Shown here: positions 46,495-54,524 of the stretch, piece by piece
Numbering within the stretch: the stretch's first letter is position 1
How the letters are laid out: each line of letters begins with the position of its first letter
NCBI GenBank assembly: GCA_965240365.1
Contig: OZ251218.1
Location: 1,302,001-1,366,000 of the forward strand
DNA length: 64,000 bases
Reading direction: 5' to 3'
Origin: G965240365 sp965240365
GTDB taxonomy: Bacteria > Pseudomonadota > Gammaproteobacteria > Eutrophobiales > Eutrophobiaceae
Program-made: the position numbers and the translations under genes
Notes under the pieces: generated by a model
What the model saw: the letters and a program-made list of their open reading frames with translations, nothing else
Told to the model about the DNA's origin: nothing
The model's database searches: none

Positions 46495-46850
46495 GGGTCA
46501 CCTCATCTAAAATAAATTGCTCATAATGCGCCTATTGCCCCCGTCGTCATTTCGGCGAAGGCCGGAATCCAGTGGTTTATGTCATACATTCCCGCCCAGG
46601 CGGGAATGACAATCAGGCAGGACTGGCGCTCATTTCACATCCCGGCCCGCCCTCCTGGATTCCGGCCTTCGCCGGAATGACAACGGGGTGTTGTTTTGGC
46701 TTTTCGTCATCCTGTCTGCCTGTTGCGGGCAGGGCTTTAGCGGGCATGCAGGGCCACCTCGCCTAAAATAAGGCGTCAGGTATCCTGGCCACGGTATCGT
46801 TAGTATCGCTCATATCGCCCGCTATGTTAGCAATTTAGATGAGGTGACCC
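46495..46850 (-). mobile_element. Composite repeat: partial B element, REP-like block, intact B element (B3)
   Basis: The left part (46495-46533) is one end of a B element (GGGTCACCTCATCTAAAAT). The middle is a REP-like block. The right part 46751-46850 is an intact B element, with ends GGGCCACCTCGCC and GATGAGGTGACCC. It is the reverse of the unit seen at 3845-4455. It separates mtkB from hprA inside the serine-cycle cluster and may split or end the transcript. Confidence 0.8.
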
Positions 46851-46903
46851 TGGTGCGGCAGCCGTCGGCATCGGCGCGCCCGCATGAGGCATAAATGCGG
46901 GCC

Positions 46904-47791
46904 TCAGACACCAGCCAGCACATCCCGCATGACACTGGCAAACGAGGCCGGGTTCGGCACGACCGTGACCCCGCATTCCTGCAATATCTCGACTTTTTCC
47001 GCGGCGCTCTCGCCCACGGCCGAGATAATCGCGCCGGCATGGCCCATGCGCCGGCCCTTGGGGGCCGTCAGCCCGGCCACATAGCCCACCACCGGCTTGC
47101 TCATGTTTTCCCTGGCCCACAGCGCGGCCTCGACTTCCTGCGGGCCGCCGATCTCGCCGATCATGATGACCGCCCGAGTCTCATCGTCCTGTTCAAAGGC
47201 CTCCAGGTGATCCCGGAACGAACTGCCGTTGATCGGGTCGCCGCCGATGCCGATGCTGGACGAGATGCCGATACTGGCCGCCTTCATCTGCGAGGCCGCC
47301 TCATAGCCCAGGGTGCCGGAACGGCCGACCAGGCCGACCGGCCCCTCCAGATAGATATGGCCCGGCATGATGCCGACCATACATTTGCCCGGACTGATCG
47401 AACCCGCGCAGTTGGGGCCGGTCAGCACCATCTTTTGATCGGCCCGGTAGCGGCGCATATAGCGCTTGACCCGAATCATGTCCTGGGCCGGGATGCCGTC
47501 CGTGATCGCAACACAGAACTTAATGCCGGCGTCGGCCGCCTCCATAATGCTGTCGGCCGCAAACGGGGGCGGCACAAAGATAATGCTGGTATCGGCCGCC
47601 GTGGCCTGCACGGCCTCCTTGACCGTATTAAACACCGGTTTGTCCAGATGCCTGCCGCCGCCCTTGCCGGGCGTGACGCCGCCGACGATGTTGGTGCCGT
47701 ATTTGATCATGTCGGTCGAATGGAAGGTGCCAATCTGGCCGGTAAAGCCCTGCACGATGACCCTGGTCGTCCTGTTCAAGTGAATTGCCAT
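46904..47791 (-). CDS. mtkB: Malate thiokinase alpha subunit (succinyl-CoA ligase alpha family)
   Basis: A 295-residue ADP-forming CoA ligase subunit. It has the CoA-binding start AIHLNRTTRVIVQGFTGQIGTFH and the phospho-His loop GRRMGHAGAIIS with His251. SucD-type succinyl-CoA ligase looks the same in sequence; the neighbours (mcl, sga) make malate-CoA ligase far more likely. It activates malate to malyl-CoA. It follows mtkA by 27 bases. Confidence 0.92.
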   Translation of the reverse strand: MAIHLNRTTRVIVQGFTGQIGTFHSTDMIKYGTNIVGGVTPGKGGGRHLDKPVFNTVKEAVQATAADTSIIFVPPPFAADSIMEAADAGIKFCVAITDGIPAQDMIRVKRYMRRYRADQKMVLTGPNCAGSISPGKCMVGIMPGHIYLEGPVGLVGRSGTLGYEAASQMKAASIGISSSIGIGGDPINGSSFRDHLEAFEQDDETRAVIMIGEIGGPQEVEAALWARENMSKPVVGYVAGLTAPKGRRMGHAGAIISAVGESAAEKVEILQECGVTVVPNPASFASVMRDVLAGV

Positions 47792-47818
47792 GTCTTTTCT
47801 CCTTGATACTTACCCGCT

Positions 47819-48994
47819 TTACTTGCCCGTCGCCTGCCGCCAGGCGGTCACGGCCTTGCTGGCGGCTTCCTGCAGGTTGGTGGCCATGATGATCGGCAGG
47901 CCGCTGTCGGTCAGCATCTGCCGGCCCTGTTCCACATTGGTGCCGGACAGCCGCACCACCAGCGGCGCCTTCAGATCAATGGACTTGACCGCCTGGATCA
48001 CGCCCTCGGCAATCCAGTCGCAACGGTTGATGCCGGCAAAGATATTAACCAGGATACATTCAACGTTGCTGTCGGAAAGCACCAGATTGAACGCCTTGGC
48101 CGTGCGTTCGGGCGAGGCGCCGCCGCCGATGTCGAGGAAATTGGCCGGCTCTCCGCCGGCGTGCATGATCATGTCCATGGTCGCCATGGCGAGGCCGGCG
48201 CCGTTGATGATGCAACCGATATTGCCGCTCAGACCGACATAGCTCAGGCCGCGATCGGCCGCGCGCATCTCGCGCGGGTCTTCCTGTGACTTGTCCCGCA
48301 ACTCGGAAATATTCTGATGCCGGAACAGGGCGTTGTCGTCAAAACCCATCTTCGCATCGACCGCGAGCACATGCCCCTCCTTGCTGACCACCAGCGGATT
48401 GATCTCCACCATGGTGGCGTCCAGGTCGCGCATGGCCCGGTAGCAGCCGAGGATTATCGTGGTGGCCTGATTGACCTCGGCCTTGTCCATGCCCAGCGCA
48501 AACGCGATCTCGCGCGCCTGAAAGGGCTGCATGCCGACGGCCGGTTCAACCGCGACCTTGATGATCGATTCCGGCCGTTCCAGCGCAAGCTGCTCGATCT
48601 CCATGCCGCCCTCGGCCGAGGCCACCACCGTGACGCTCTCCCTGGCCCGATCCAGCACAAAGGCCAGATAAAACTCACGATCGATATTACAACCGGCCTC
48701 AATATAAAGACGCTGACAAACCTTGCCGCGCGCCCCGGTCTGATGGGTTATCAGCTTTTTGCCGAGTAATTCATTGGCGGCGGCATACACATCGTCTTCG
48801 CTCCGGCACAACTTGATGCCGCCGGCCTTGCCGCGCGCGCCGGAGTGGATTTGCGCCTTGACCAGCCACACCTCGCCGCCAATCTCCGCCGCCCGGTAAG
48901 CGGCCTGTTCCGGGCTGTAGGCCAGACCGCCCCTGGCAATCGGGATGCCGTATTCAGACAAGATCTCTTTTGCTTGATATTCATGGATATCCAT
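47819..48994 (-). CDS. mtkA: Malate thiokinase beta subunit (succinyl-CoA ligase beta family)
   Basis: A 391-residue ATP-grasp subunit with the start MDIHEYQAKEILSEYGIPIARGGLA. The nucleotide-binding and CoA-ligase landmarks NIGCIINGAGLAMATMDMI and LVNIFAGINRCDWIAEGV are intact; GGEPANFLDIGGGAS is the metal/phosphate loop. Together with MtkB it converts malate, CoA and ATP to malyl-CoA. Position between mcl and mtkB matches known serine-cycle clusters of methylotrophs. Confidence 0.92.
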   Translation of the reverse strand: MDIHEYQAKEILSEYGIPIARGGLAYSPEQAAYRAAEIGGEVWLVKAQIHSGARGKAGGIKLCRSEDDVYAAANELLGKKLITHQTGARGKVCQRLYIEAGCNIDREFYLAFVLDRARESVTVVASAEGGMEIEQLALERPESIIKVAVEPAVGMQPFQAREIAFALGMDKAEVNQATTIILGCYRAMRDLDATMVEINPLVVSKEGHVLAVDAKMGFDDNALFRHQNISELRDKSQEDPREMRAADRGLSYVGLSGNIGCIINGAGLAMATMDMIMHAGGEPANFLDIGGGASPERTAKAFNLVLSDSNVECILVNIFAGINRCDWIAEGVIQAVKSIDLKAPLVVRLSGTNVEQGRQMLTDSGLPIIMATNLQEAASKAVTAWRQATGK

Positions 48995-49083
48995 GCCTTA
49001 CTCCCCTTGCTGGTTTATCGTTTTCCCGGCGCCCGGCCGCTGCCGTGGCATGACAACGGCAGGACAGACACGGGAACTCACTA

Positions 49084-50034
49084 TCACGCTTTTGCCGTGA
49101 TTTGCCCGGCCTGGGCGATGACGTTTCTTGCCATGCGCTCGGAGGCGATATCGATCATCCTGCCGTCCAGTTGCGCGGCGCCCTTGCCGGCCTTTGCCGC
49201 CGTCTCCAGCGCCTCCAGCACCCGGCGCGCCCGCTTCACCTCGGCCGCGGGCGGCGACATCACCTCGTTCGCCAGCGGGATCTGCCTTGGATGAATCGCC
49301 CACTTGCCCTCATAACCCAGCGCGGCCACGCGCCGCGCGGCTTCCCGGTAAGCATCGTCATCGTTAAAATCGCCAAACGGACCATCAATCGCGCGCAGGC
49401 CATAGGCGCGGCAGGCCGTCAGCATTTGCGCCTGGGCGGCATGCCATTGATCAATTTCCACGCCCTTGCAGGCATAATCGGGATTCAGGCCGCCGATGAC
49501 GGTGGTGCGCGAACGCAGACTGGCGGCATAATCGGCCACGCCAAAGTGCAGCGCCTCAAGCCGGGGGCTGGCCTGGGCGATGGCGAAGACATTGGCCCCG
49601 CCCAGCGCCGTTTCGATCAGACATTCCAGGCCGATCTTCCGCTTCAGACCCATTGCCGTTTCGATCTGGGTGAGCAGCATATCCACCGCATAGACATCGG
49701 CGGGCACGCCAACCTTCGGTATCAAAACGGTATCGAGCCGGTTGCCCGCCTGTTCGAGTATATCGACCACGTCACGATACATATAATGGGTATCCAGGCC
49801 ATTGATACGCACCGATATGATCTTGTTGCGCCAGTCGATATCGTTCAGAGCCGCGATGATATTTTTACGCGCCGCGGCCTTGTCATCCGGCGCGACCGCG
49901 TCTTCGCAATCCAGAAAGACACAGTCGGCGGCGCTGCCCGCGGCCTTTTCAAACATATCGGGGCTGGAACCGGGCACGGCCAGCTCGCTGCGTTGCAGGC
50001 GCGCGCGCACGGGCGGATATTGGGTAAAGCTCAT
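49084..50034 (-). CDS. mcl: L-malyl-CoA lyase (HpcH/HpaI/CitE family)
   Basis: A 316-residue aldolase of the CitE/malyl-CoA lyase family. Hallmarks: RSELAVPGSSPDMFEKAAGSAADCVFLDCEDAVAPDDK with the acidic Mg2+ ligands, KIGLECLIETALG, LEALHFGVADYAAS, and EGKWAIHPRQIPLANEV. It cleaves malyl-CoA to acetyl-CoA and glyoxylate. Context supports malyl-CoA rather than citramalyl- or citryl-CoA; the beta-methylmalyl-CoA activity of some homologues cannot be excluded. It is between sgaA and mtkA. Confidence 0.93.
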   Translation of the reverse strand: MSFTQYPPVRARLQRSELAVPGSSPDMFEKAAGSAADCVFLDCEDAVAPDDKAAARKNIIAALNDIDWRNKIISVRINGLDTHYMYRDVVDILEQAGNRLDTVLIPKVGVPADVYAVDMLLTQIETAMGLKRKIGLECLIETALGGANVFAIAQASPRLEALHFGVADYAASLRSRTTVIGGLNPDYACKGVEIDQWHAAQAQMLTACRAYGLRAIDGPFGDFNDDDAYREAARRVAALGYEGKWAIHPRQIPLANEVMSPPAAEVKRARRVLEALETAAKAGKGAAQLDGRMIDIASERMARNVIAQAGQITAKA

Positions 50035-50127
50035 GGAGGACTCCTGCTTGTTGCTGTTTTAATCAGGCTTTAAATAAGGGAGCGAAGAGAGGCATTGACC
50101 AGCGGGCCGTTGCAGCCGTCAATGGAC

Positions 50128-51312
50128 TCAGGCTTCAAGCCGGGATTTTGCGGTAGTGCGCAGGAATTCCTGCGCGGCCGCGACACCGCTGCCCAACTCA
50201 ATCGGATAGCCCAGATCTTTCATGGCCATTTCCGCGCCGTTTAGCGGCGTCAACACCATGAGTTCATTCATATCGCCGAGGTGCCCGATACGGAAGGCCT
50301 GACCGGCGATCTTGCCGAGGCTGATCGACAGCGCCAGGTTATAGTATTTGTAGGCATGGCGAACCACTTCATTGCCGTCAAAACCGGATGGGACCTTAAC
50401 GGCCGTGACGGTATCGGAATACCACTTTTCCTGTTTCGCAACGGGCGTCATGCCCCAGGCCCGGACCGCGGCCCGGACCGCGTTGGCCATGCGCGTGTGG
50501 CGCAGAAAAACATTGTCCAGGCCCTCCTCCATGAGCATATTCAACGATTCACGCAAACCGCGCAGCAGATTCATCGGCGGGGTGTACGGGAAAAAACCGT
50601 TGTCATTGGCCATAATCTGATCCTTCCAGTCAAAAAAGGTCTTTGGCAGATTCGCCTTTTCGCGGCAGGCCAGGGCCTTCTCACTGGCGGCCACGATACC
50701 GAGCCCGGTCGGCAGCATAAAACCCTTCTGTGAACCCGAGACACACACATCCACGCCCCATTCGTCCATACGAAAATCCAGCGAGGCAATGGAACTTACC
50801 CCGTCAACGAACAACAATGCCGGGTGATTACAGGCGTCCAGGGCCTGACGCACGGCCGCGATATCCGAGACCACGCCCGTCGCGGTCTCATTCTGGGTCG
50901 CAAAGACCGCCTTGATCTCATGCCGCTTGTCCGCTTCCAGGCGCCTTGCGTATTCCTCGACCGGCACGCCTTCGCCCCAATCGACCTCCAGGGCCTCGAC
51001 CGCGAGGCCCCAGCGTTGGCAAAGATCAATCCACAGGTTTGAAAAATGTCCGAAACCGGACATCAAGACCCTGTCGCCCGCGCTGAGCGTATTGGCCACG
51101 GCCGATTCCCAGCCGCCCGTGCCGGTGGCCGCAAAGATAAAGACGCGGCCCCGCTCCTGCCTGAAGATCTTTTTCATATCTTCATACAGCGGTTTGGTAA
51201 AGGCCGGCAAATCCAGCGCCCGCATATCTTCCTGCTCGATGTTCAAGGCATTCTGAATACGACGAGGCACATTGGTCGGGCCGGGAATAAACAAGAAATT
51301 ACGTCCGGGCAT
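50128..51312 (-). CDS. sgaA: Serine-glyoxylate aminotransferase
   Basis: A 394-residue class V PLP aminotransferase. It starts FLFIPGPTNVPRRIQNALN. The PLP Lys is K196 in SGSQKGFMLPTGLG and the cofactor-binding Asp is in LLFVDGVSSIASLDF. It converts serine and glyoxylate to hydroxypyruvate and glycine. It is the first gene of the serine-cycle operon, and its upstream region (51313-51560) should carry the promoter, though I see no clear boxes. Confidence 0.94.
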   Translation of the reverse strand: MPGRNFLFIPGPTNVPRRIQNALNIEQEDMRALDLPAFTKPLYEDMKKIFRQERGRVFIFAATGTGGWESAVANTLSAGDRVLMSGFGHFSNLWIDLCQRWGLAVEALEVDWGEGVPVEEYARRLEADKRHEIKAVFATQNETATGVVSDIAAVRQALDACNHPALLFVDGVSSIASLDFRMDEWGVDVCVSGSQKGFMLPTGLGIVAASEKALACREKANLPKTFFDWKDQIMANDNGFFPYTPPMNLLRGLRESLNMLMEEGLDNVFLRHTRMANAVRAAVRAWGMTPVAKQEKWYSDTVTAVKVPSGFDGNEVVRHAYKYYNLALSISLGKIAGQAFRIGHLGDMNELMVLTPLNGAEMAMKDLGYPIELGSGVAAAQEFLRTTAKSRLEA

Positions 51313-51584
51313 GGGGGTATCCTCCGCTTTTTAAATGAAATTCTAAAAGTAAAAAAAATCGCAAGGAAACGCTGATTTAAACAGCATAATTCCCGCCCGG
51401 CACAGACAGGCGGAAATGACGCGGGCTTAACCGTCTCCGTTTATTCTTCGGATTTTGACAAGGCGCATCCTGCCGGGGCTTGTTTTGCGCCGCATCAACT
51501 CCGGCGGCGCCCTCAAAAATATGATTTAACCGGTTTGCAACAGCCGATCTTAACCAATATCCGTGAAACTTTTTTAATATTTTT

Positions 51585-51612
51585 TTGATATATTGTAATT
51601 TTGAGTTATGAT
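51585..51612 (+). promoter_or_regulatory. Promoter-like boxes of the DUF3825 gene
   Basis: TTGATA (51585-51590), 16 bases, then TATGAT (51607-51612), in a strongly AT-rich stretch. This fits a sigma70 promoter with a roughly 100-base leader. Confidence 0.5.
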
Positions 51613-51630
51613 TATCGAAAAATAAAGACC

Positions 51631-51705
51631 GTGTGGGTCTATCCACACACATTTACATAAAGAACAAGCAACATAAAAAGGTCGCCCGGATTCGCTGGCG
51701 ACCTT
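51631..51705 (+). promoter_or_regulatory. Leader hairpins before the DUF3825 gene
   Basis: Two hairpins lie between the promoter-like boxes and the ATG: GTGTGG/CCACAC (51631-51636 with 51643-51648) and AAGGTCGCC/GGCGACCTT (51678-51686 with 51697-51705, 10-base loop). No Shine-Dalgarno sequence precedes the start at 51724. They may be a translational switch or only a local palindrome. Confidence 0.4.
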
Positions 51706-51723
51706 AATTCCAAAAATTGTAAC

Positions 51724-52515
51724 ATGAACTTCTTTTCGAAATCCGAGCTTCTCCAGTTCGCTTTTTTCCCTGATTATCAAAATGCCATTAAATTTCTCGC
51801 CGAAACCCTTACCAAAGATGAAAACTGGGATTTTTCCGATTCGAAAATAAAGAAATATTCCATACTCAAGAATTATCTGGAATACACTTTTAGAAAACTA
51901 AAACAGGAAAACAAGATCAAATTTACCGAAAATAACAAACATGCGTGTTTTAATACTGGCCTGGTCACATCCAATCTGGAAGATATTATTGCCTTTTTTG
52001 AAGAATATAAAAGACCAAAACCCGGCTTCACGACACCCTACTGTTTCAAGGCTTTTTTGAAAAGGAGTAATGGTCAACTGCTGAGGCATTTTTCGAGCAG
52101 CCTGCCGGAGGTCGCCGACTTTTTCGAAAACCCGGAACTCCTGATTTTTAATCCTAAATGTGAACTGATCCCGGATGTCGAGCATATCATAAGCGGCAAT
52201 ATATCCAGGTTCCCCGCCCACTTACAGGGCGCCGATGACGGCGCATTACGCAGACAGCTTTTTGGGGAAATAGAGGAAGTAAAAAAGAAGGTCCGCACCA
52301 ACTACAAAATCGCAATTCCCCAGTATTATGGCGGTAGAATTCAACTTCTTCTGCCGCTTTGCCTGACAGCCGGATCGCCGAACCCGGATCTGGCGCTGGT
52401 TGTGCATAAACTCAATGCAAAGACTTATACGGCCAGAACATGCCTGACGCTGAAAATGGCTTATAACAACGCGAGATTAATCGTCAAGCCACAAAGTGAA
52501 TGGCTGCAACCATAA
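51724..52515 (+). CDS. DUF3825 domain-containing protein
   Basis: A 263-residue protein recognised as DUF3825. Family pattern: ILKNYLEYTFRKLKQENKI, ACFNTGLVTSNLEDIIAFF, FFENPELLIFNPKCELIPDVEHIISGNISRFP (shown partly) and QYYGGRIQLLLPLCLTAGSPNPDLALVV. The biochemical function is unknown; the domain is sometimes found in RNA- or defence-related proteins. The gene is much more AT-rich than its neighbours (codons with A/T third bases), a sign of transfer. It sits alone between sgaA and metZ, with its own promoter. Confidence 0.75.
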   Translation: MNFFSKSELLQFAFFPDYQNAIKFLAETLTKDENWDFSDSKIKKYSILKNYLEYTFRKLKQENKIKFTENNKHACFNTGLVTSNLEDIIAFFEEYKRPKPGFTTPYCFKAFLKRSNGQLLRHFSSSLPEVADFFENPELLIFNPKCELIPDVEHIISGNISRFPAHLQGADDGALRRQLFGEIEEVKKKVRTNYKIAIPQYYGGRIQLLLPLCLTAGSPNPDLALVVHKLNAKTYTARTCLTLKMAYNNARLIVKPQSEWLQP

Positions 52516-52556
52516 CCCGAACGATTAAATCCCCGCCCGCCATGAAAATGCCGGTT

Positions 52557-53756
52557 TCATTTTAACTGACAGCCGGCAAGCGCATGTTGTAAATCTCCGA
52601 TTAAATCGCGAGTATCTTCCAACCCCACCGAGATACGCACCAGGCCGGGCGCGATGCCGGCCTGTTCACGCTGCCGCTCGGAGAGTTTATGGTGGGTGGT
52701 GGTGGCAGGATGCGTAATGGTGCTTTTGGTATCGCCCAGGTTCGCGGTAATCGAGAAAATCCTGACCGTATCAATGAGCCTCCAGGCCGCGTCTTTCCCG
52801 CCCGGCACAACGAAACTCACGATCCCCCCCGGCCCGGTCTGCTGGCGCTGGCCCAACTCGTGCTGGGGATGATCGGAAAGCCCCGGATAATACACCTGTT
52901 CGACCGCGGCCTGCCGGCTCAGCCACGCGGCAATCCTGGCGGCATTCTGGCAATGGGCCCGCATACGGATGCTCAGGGTCTCCAGCCCCTTTAAAAAGAC
53001 CCAGGCGTTAAACGGACTCATGCTGACCCCGCCGGTGCGCAGAAGCGGATAAATATATTCAGTCAGGCACGCCTCGGGGCCGACAATCGCGCCGCCGACA
53101 CAGCGCCCCTGACCGTCCAGATATTTGGTCGCCGAGTGAATGACGATATCGGCGCCGAGGGCAAGCGGTAACTGCAAGGCCGGCGTGCAAAAGCAATTAT
53201 CCACCACCAGCAGGGCCTGCCCGGCCCCGGCAATAGCGGCCAGTTTTTTTATGTCGGCGATCTCGGTCAGCGGGTTTGAGGGCGTCTCAAGATAGAGCAG
53301 GCGGGTCTTTGCCGTGATGGCCCGTTCCCAGGCCGCATAATCCGTTAATTCGACAAAGGTCGTGTTGATCGCGTATTTCGGCAGGATATTGGAAAGCAGG
53401 TTGACGGTCGCGCCGAAGATACTGCGCGAGGAGACAATATGATCGCCGGCCTGACACAGGCCCAGCATGGTCGCCAGTATCGCGCTCATGCCGGAGGAGG
53501 TGGCGATACAGCGCTCTCCGCCCTCCAGCGCGGCCAGGCGCTGTTCAAACACGCGCACGGTCGGGTTGGTAAAACGCGAGTAGATATTGCCCGGACTGTC
53601 CCCGGCAAAGCGCGCGGCGGCCTCGGCCGCGCTGGCGAACACATAGCTGGAACTGGCAAAGATCAATTCGCTCTGTTCGCCTTCCGGGCTTCGCATCTGC
53701 CCGGCGCGGGCCGCAAGCGTGTTCGGCCCCCAGTTTTTGCTCTCTTTGTCGGTCAT
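52557..53756 (-). CDS. metZ: O-succinylhomoserine sulfhydrylase
   Basis: A 399-residue Cys/Met-metabolism PLP enzyme. The PLP Lys is K211 in IVIHSATKYLDGQGRCVGGAI; the conserved EGGERCIATSSGMSAILATM and YSRFTNPTVRVFEQRLAALE are intact. The N-terminus (WGPNTLAARAGQMRSPEGEQSELIF) and length match MetZ, which makes homocysteine directly from O-succinylhomoserine and sulfide. MetB/MetY alternatives are less likely. The five-stem repeat A4 begins 29 bases before the start. Confidence 0.92.
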   Translation of the reverse strand: MTDKESKNWGPNTLAARAGQMRSPEGEQSELIFASSSYVFASAAEAAARFAGDSPGNIYSRFTNPTVRVFEQRLAALEGGERCIATSSGMSAILATMLGLCQAGDHIVSSRSIFGATVNLLSNILPKYAINTTFVELTDYAAWERAITAKTRLLYLETPSNPLTEIADIKKLAAIAGAGQALLVVDNCFCTPALQLPLALGADIVIHSATKYLDGQGRCVGGAIVGPEACLTEYIYPLLRTGGVSMSPFNAWVFLKGLETLSIRMRAHCQNAARIAAWLSRQAAVEQVYYPGLSDHPQHELGQRQQTGPGGIVSFVVPGGKDAAWRLIDTVRIFSITANLGDTKSTITHPATTTHHKLSERQREQAGIAPGLVRISVGLEDTRDLIGDLQHALAGCQLK

Positions 53757-53784
53757 TGCGGCATTTTCATCACGTTTACGTTAT

Positions 53785-53933
53785 GGAAGCTCTGAATAAA
53801 TCCATCCTGGATTTCTCAGAGCACGCAAGGTGAAAATGCGATTTCCACCTTGCTTCAAAATCAATGACTGACGTCATTGATTTTGGCGGCACGTCCCTGT
53901 GCCGCAGGAAACTCTGATTAAATCAGAGTTTCC
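53785..53933 (-). repeat. Five-stem dispersed repeat, copy A4
   Basis: A 149-bp copy in the same orientation as A2. Stems in order: GCTCTGA/TCAGAGC, GCAAGGTG/CACCTTGC, AATCAATGAC/GTCATTGATT, GCGGCAC/GTGCCGC and AAACTCTGATT/AATCAGAGTTT. All pair perfectly, so it is a good reference copy. Confidence 0.88.
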
Positions 53934-54147
53934 TTATTGAACACAATTCCTTCGTCGGCCTGCTGCCATTGAAATGCGAGGAAGCGGTATGCCTGTGGCG
54001 CGGGAACGTGGCCCGGTTCAAGCGTCAGCCTGGGGGTATGAAGTGGACGGCAGGTTGTCTCTTTAGCGGTATTTTTCGCGCCCGCAAGCTGACCTCAAAT
54101 CGACGCGGGTTAAAAATAGTGAAGATCCTGACTAATGTCAAATGTGT

Positions 54148-54441
54148 CCGGGTTCAATACCTATGAGACGAATCAGGGCTGCCTGTTGCCTGCCTGAAGC
54201 AGGCAGGATGGAATGACAAGACTGTTGTCATTCCGGCGAAAGCCGGAATCCAGTGGTTTATGCAATACATTCCCGCATAAGCGGGAATGACAATTCTGAA
54301 TGTATCCATTCCAGCCGACCCACTGAGGCATGTGCCGCCCCGCTACCTGCCTCCGGCAGGCGTGGATTCCGGCTTTCGCCGGAATGACGACGGGGGCGGA
54401 ATGAGATATGCCCGGGTTCAATACCTATGAGACGAATCAGG
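54148..54441. repeat. REP-like region framed by a 30-base direct repeat
   Basis: The region 53934-54524 has no gene. A 30-base direct repeat (starting CCGGGTTCAATACC) is at 54148-54177 and 54412-54441. Between them lie a D palindrome (54189-54207) and REP-like palindromes (54228-54390). Confidence 0.65.
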
Positions 54442-54524
54442 CAGGTAATCCGCAGATTATGCGTTATTTCGGTTGGCCTCTTGCAGGCAGGCGGGGCAAG
54501 GGTCAAGGGAGCAAGGGTTAAGCA

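Noticed and set aside
46904..48994. Succinyl-CoA ligase sucCD of the TCA cycle
   Set aside because: The sequence family fits equally, but the position between mcl and the hpr-ppc genes argues for malate thiokinase; left as the main alternative.
49102..50073. 323-codon plus-strand frame opposite mcl
   Set aside because: Antisense shadow of the malyl-CoA lyase gene; no motif.
51574..51780. 68-codon minus-strand frame overlapping the DUF3825 start
   Set aside because: It lacks a motif and overlaps the promoter-like boxes, leader hairpins and start of a better-supported gene.
54120..54180. tRNA-like GGTTCAATACC stretch
   Set aside because: No cloverleaf can be formed around it, and it belongs to a 30-base direct repeat.
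54228..54390. CRISPR array
   Set aside because: The repeated units are palindromes of unequal spacing and mixed orientation, without regular spacers or cas genes; they are REP-like elements.
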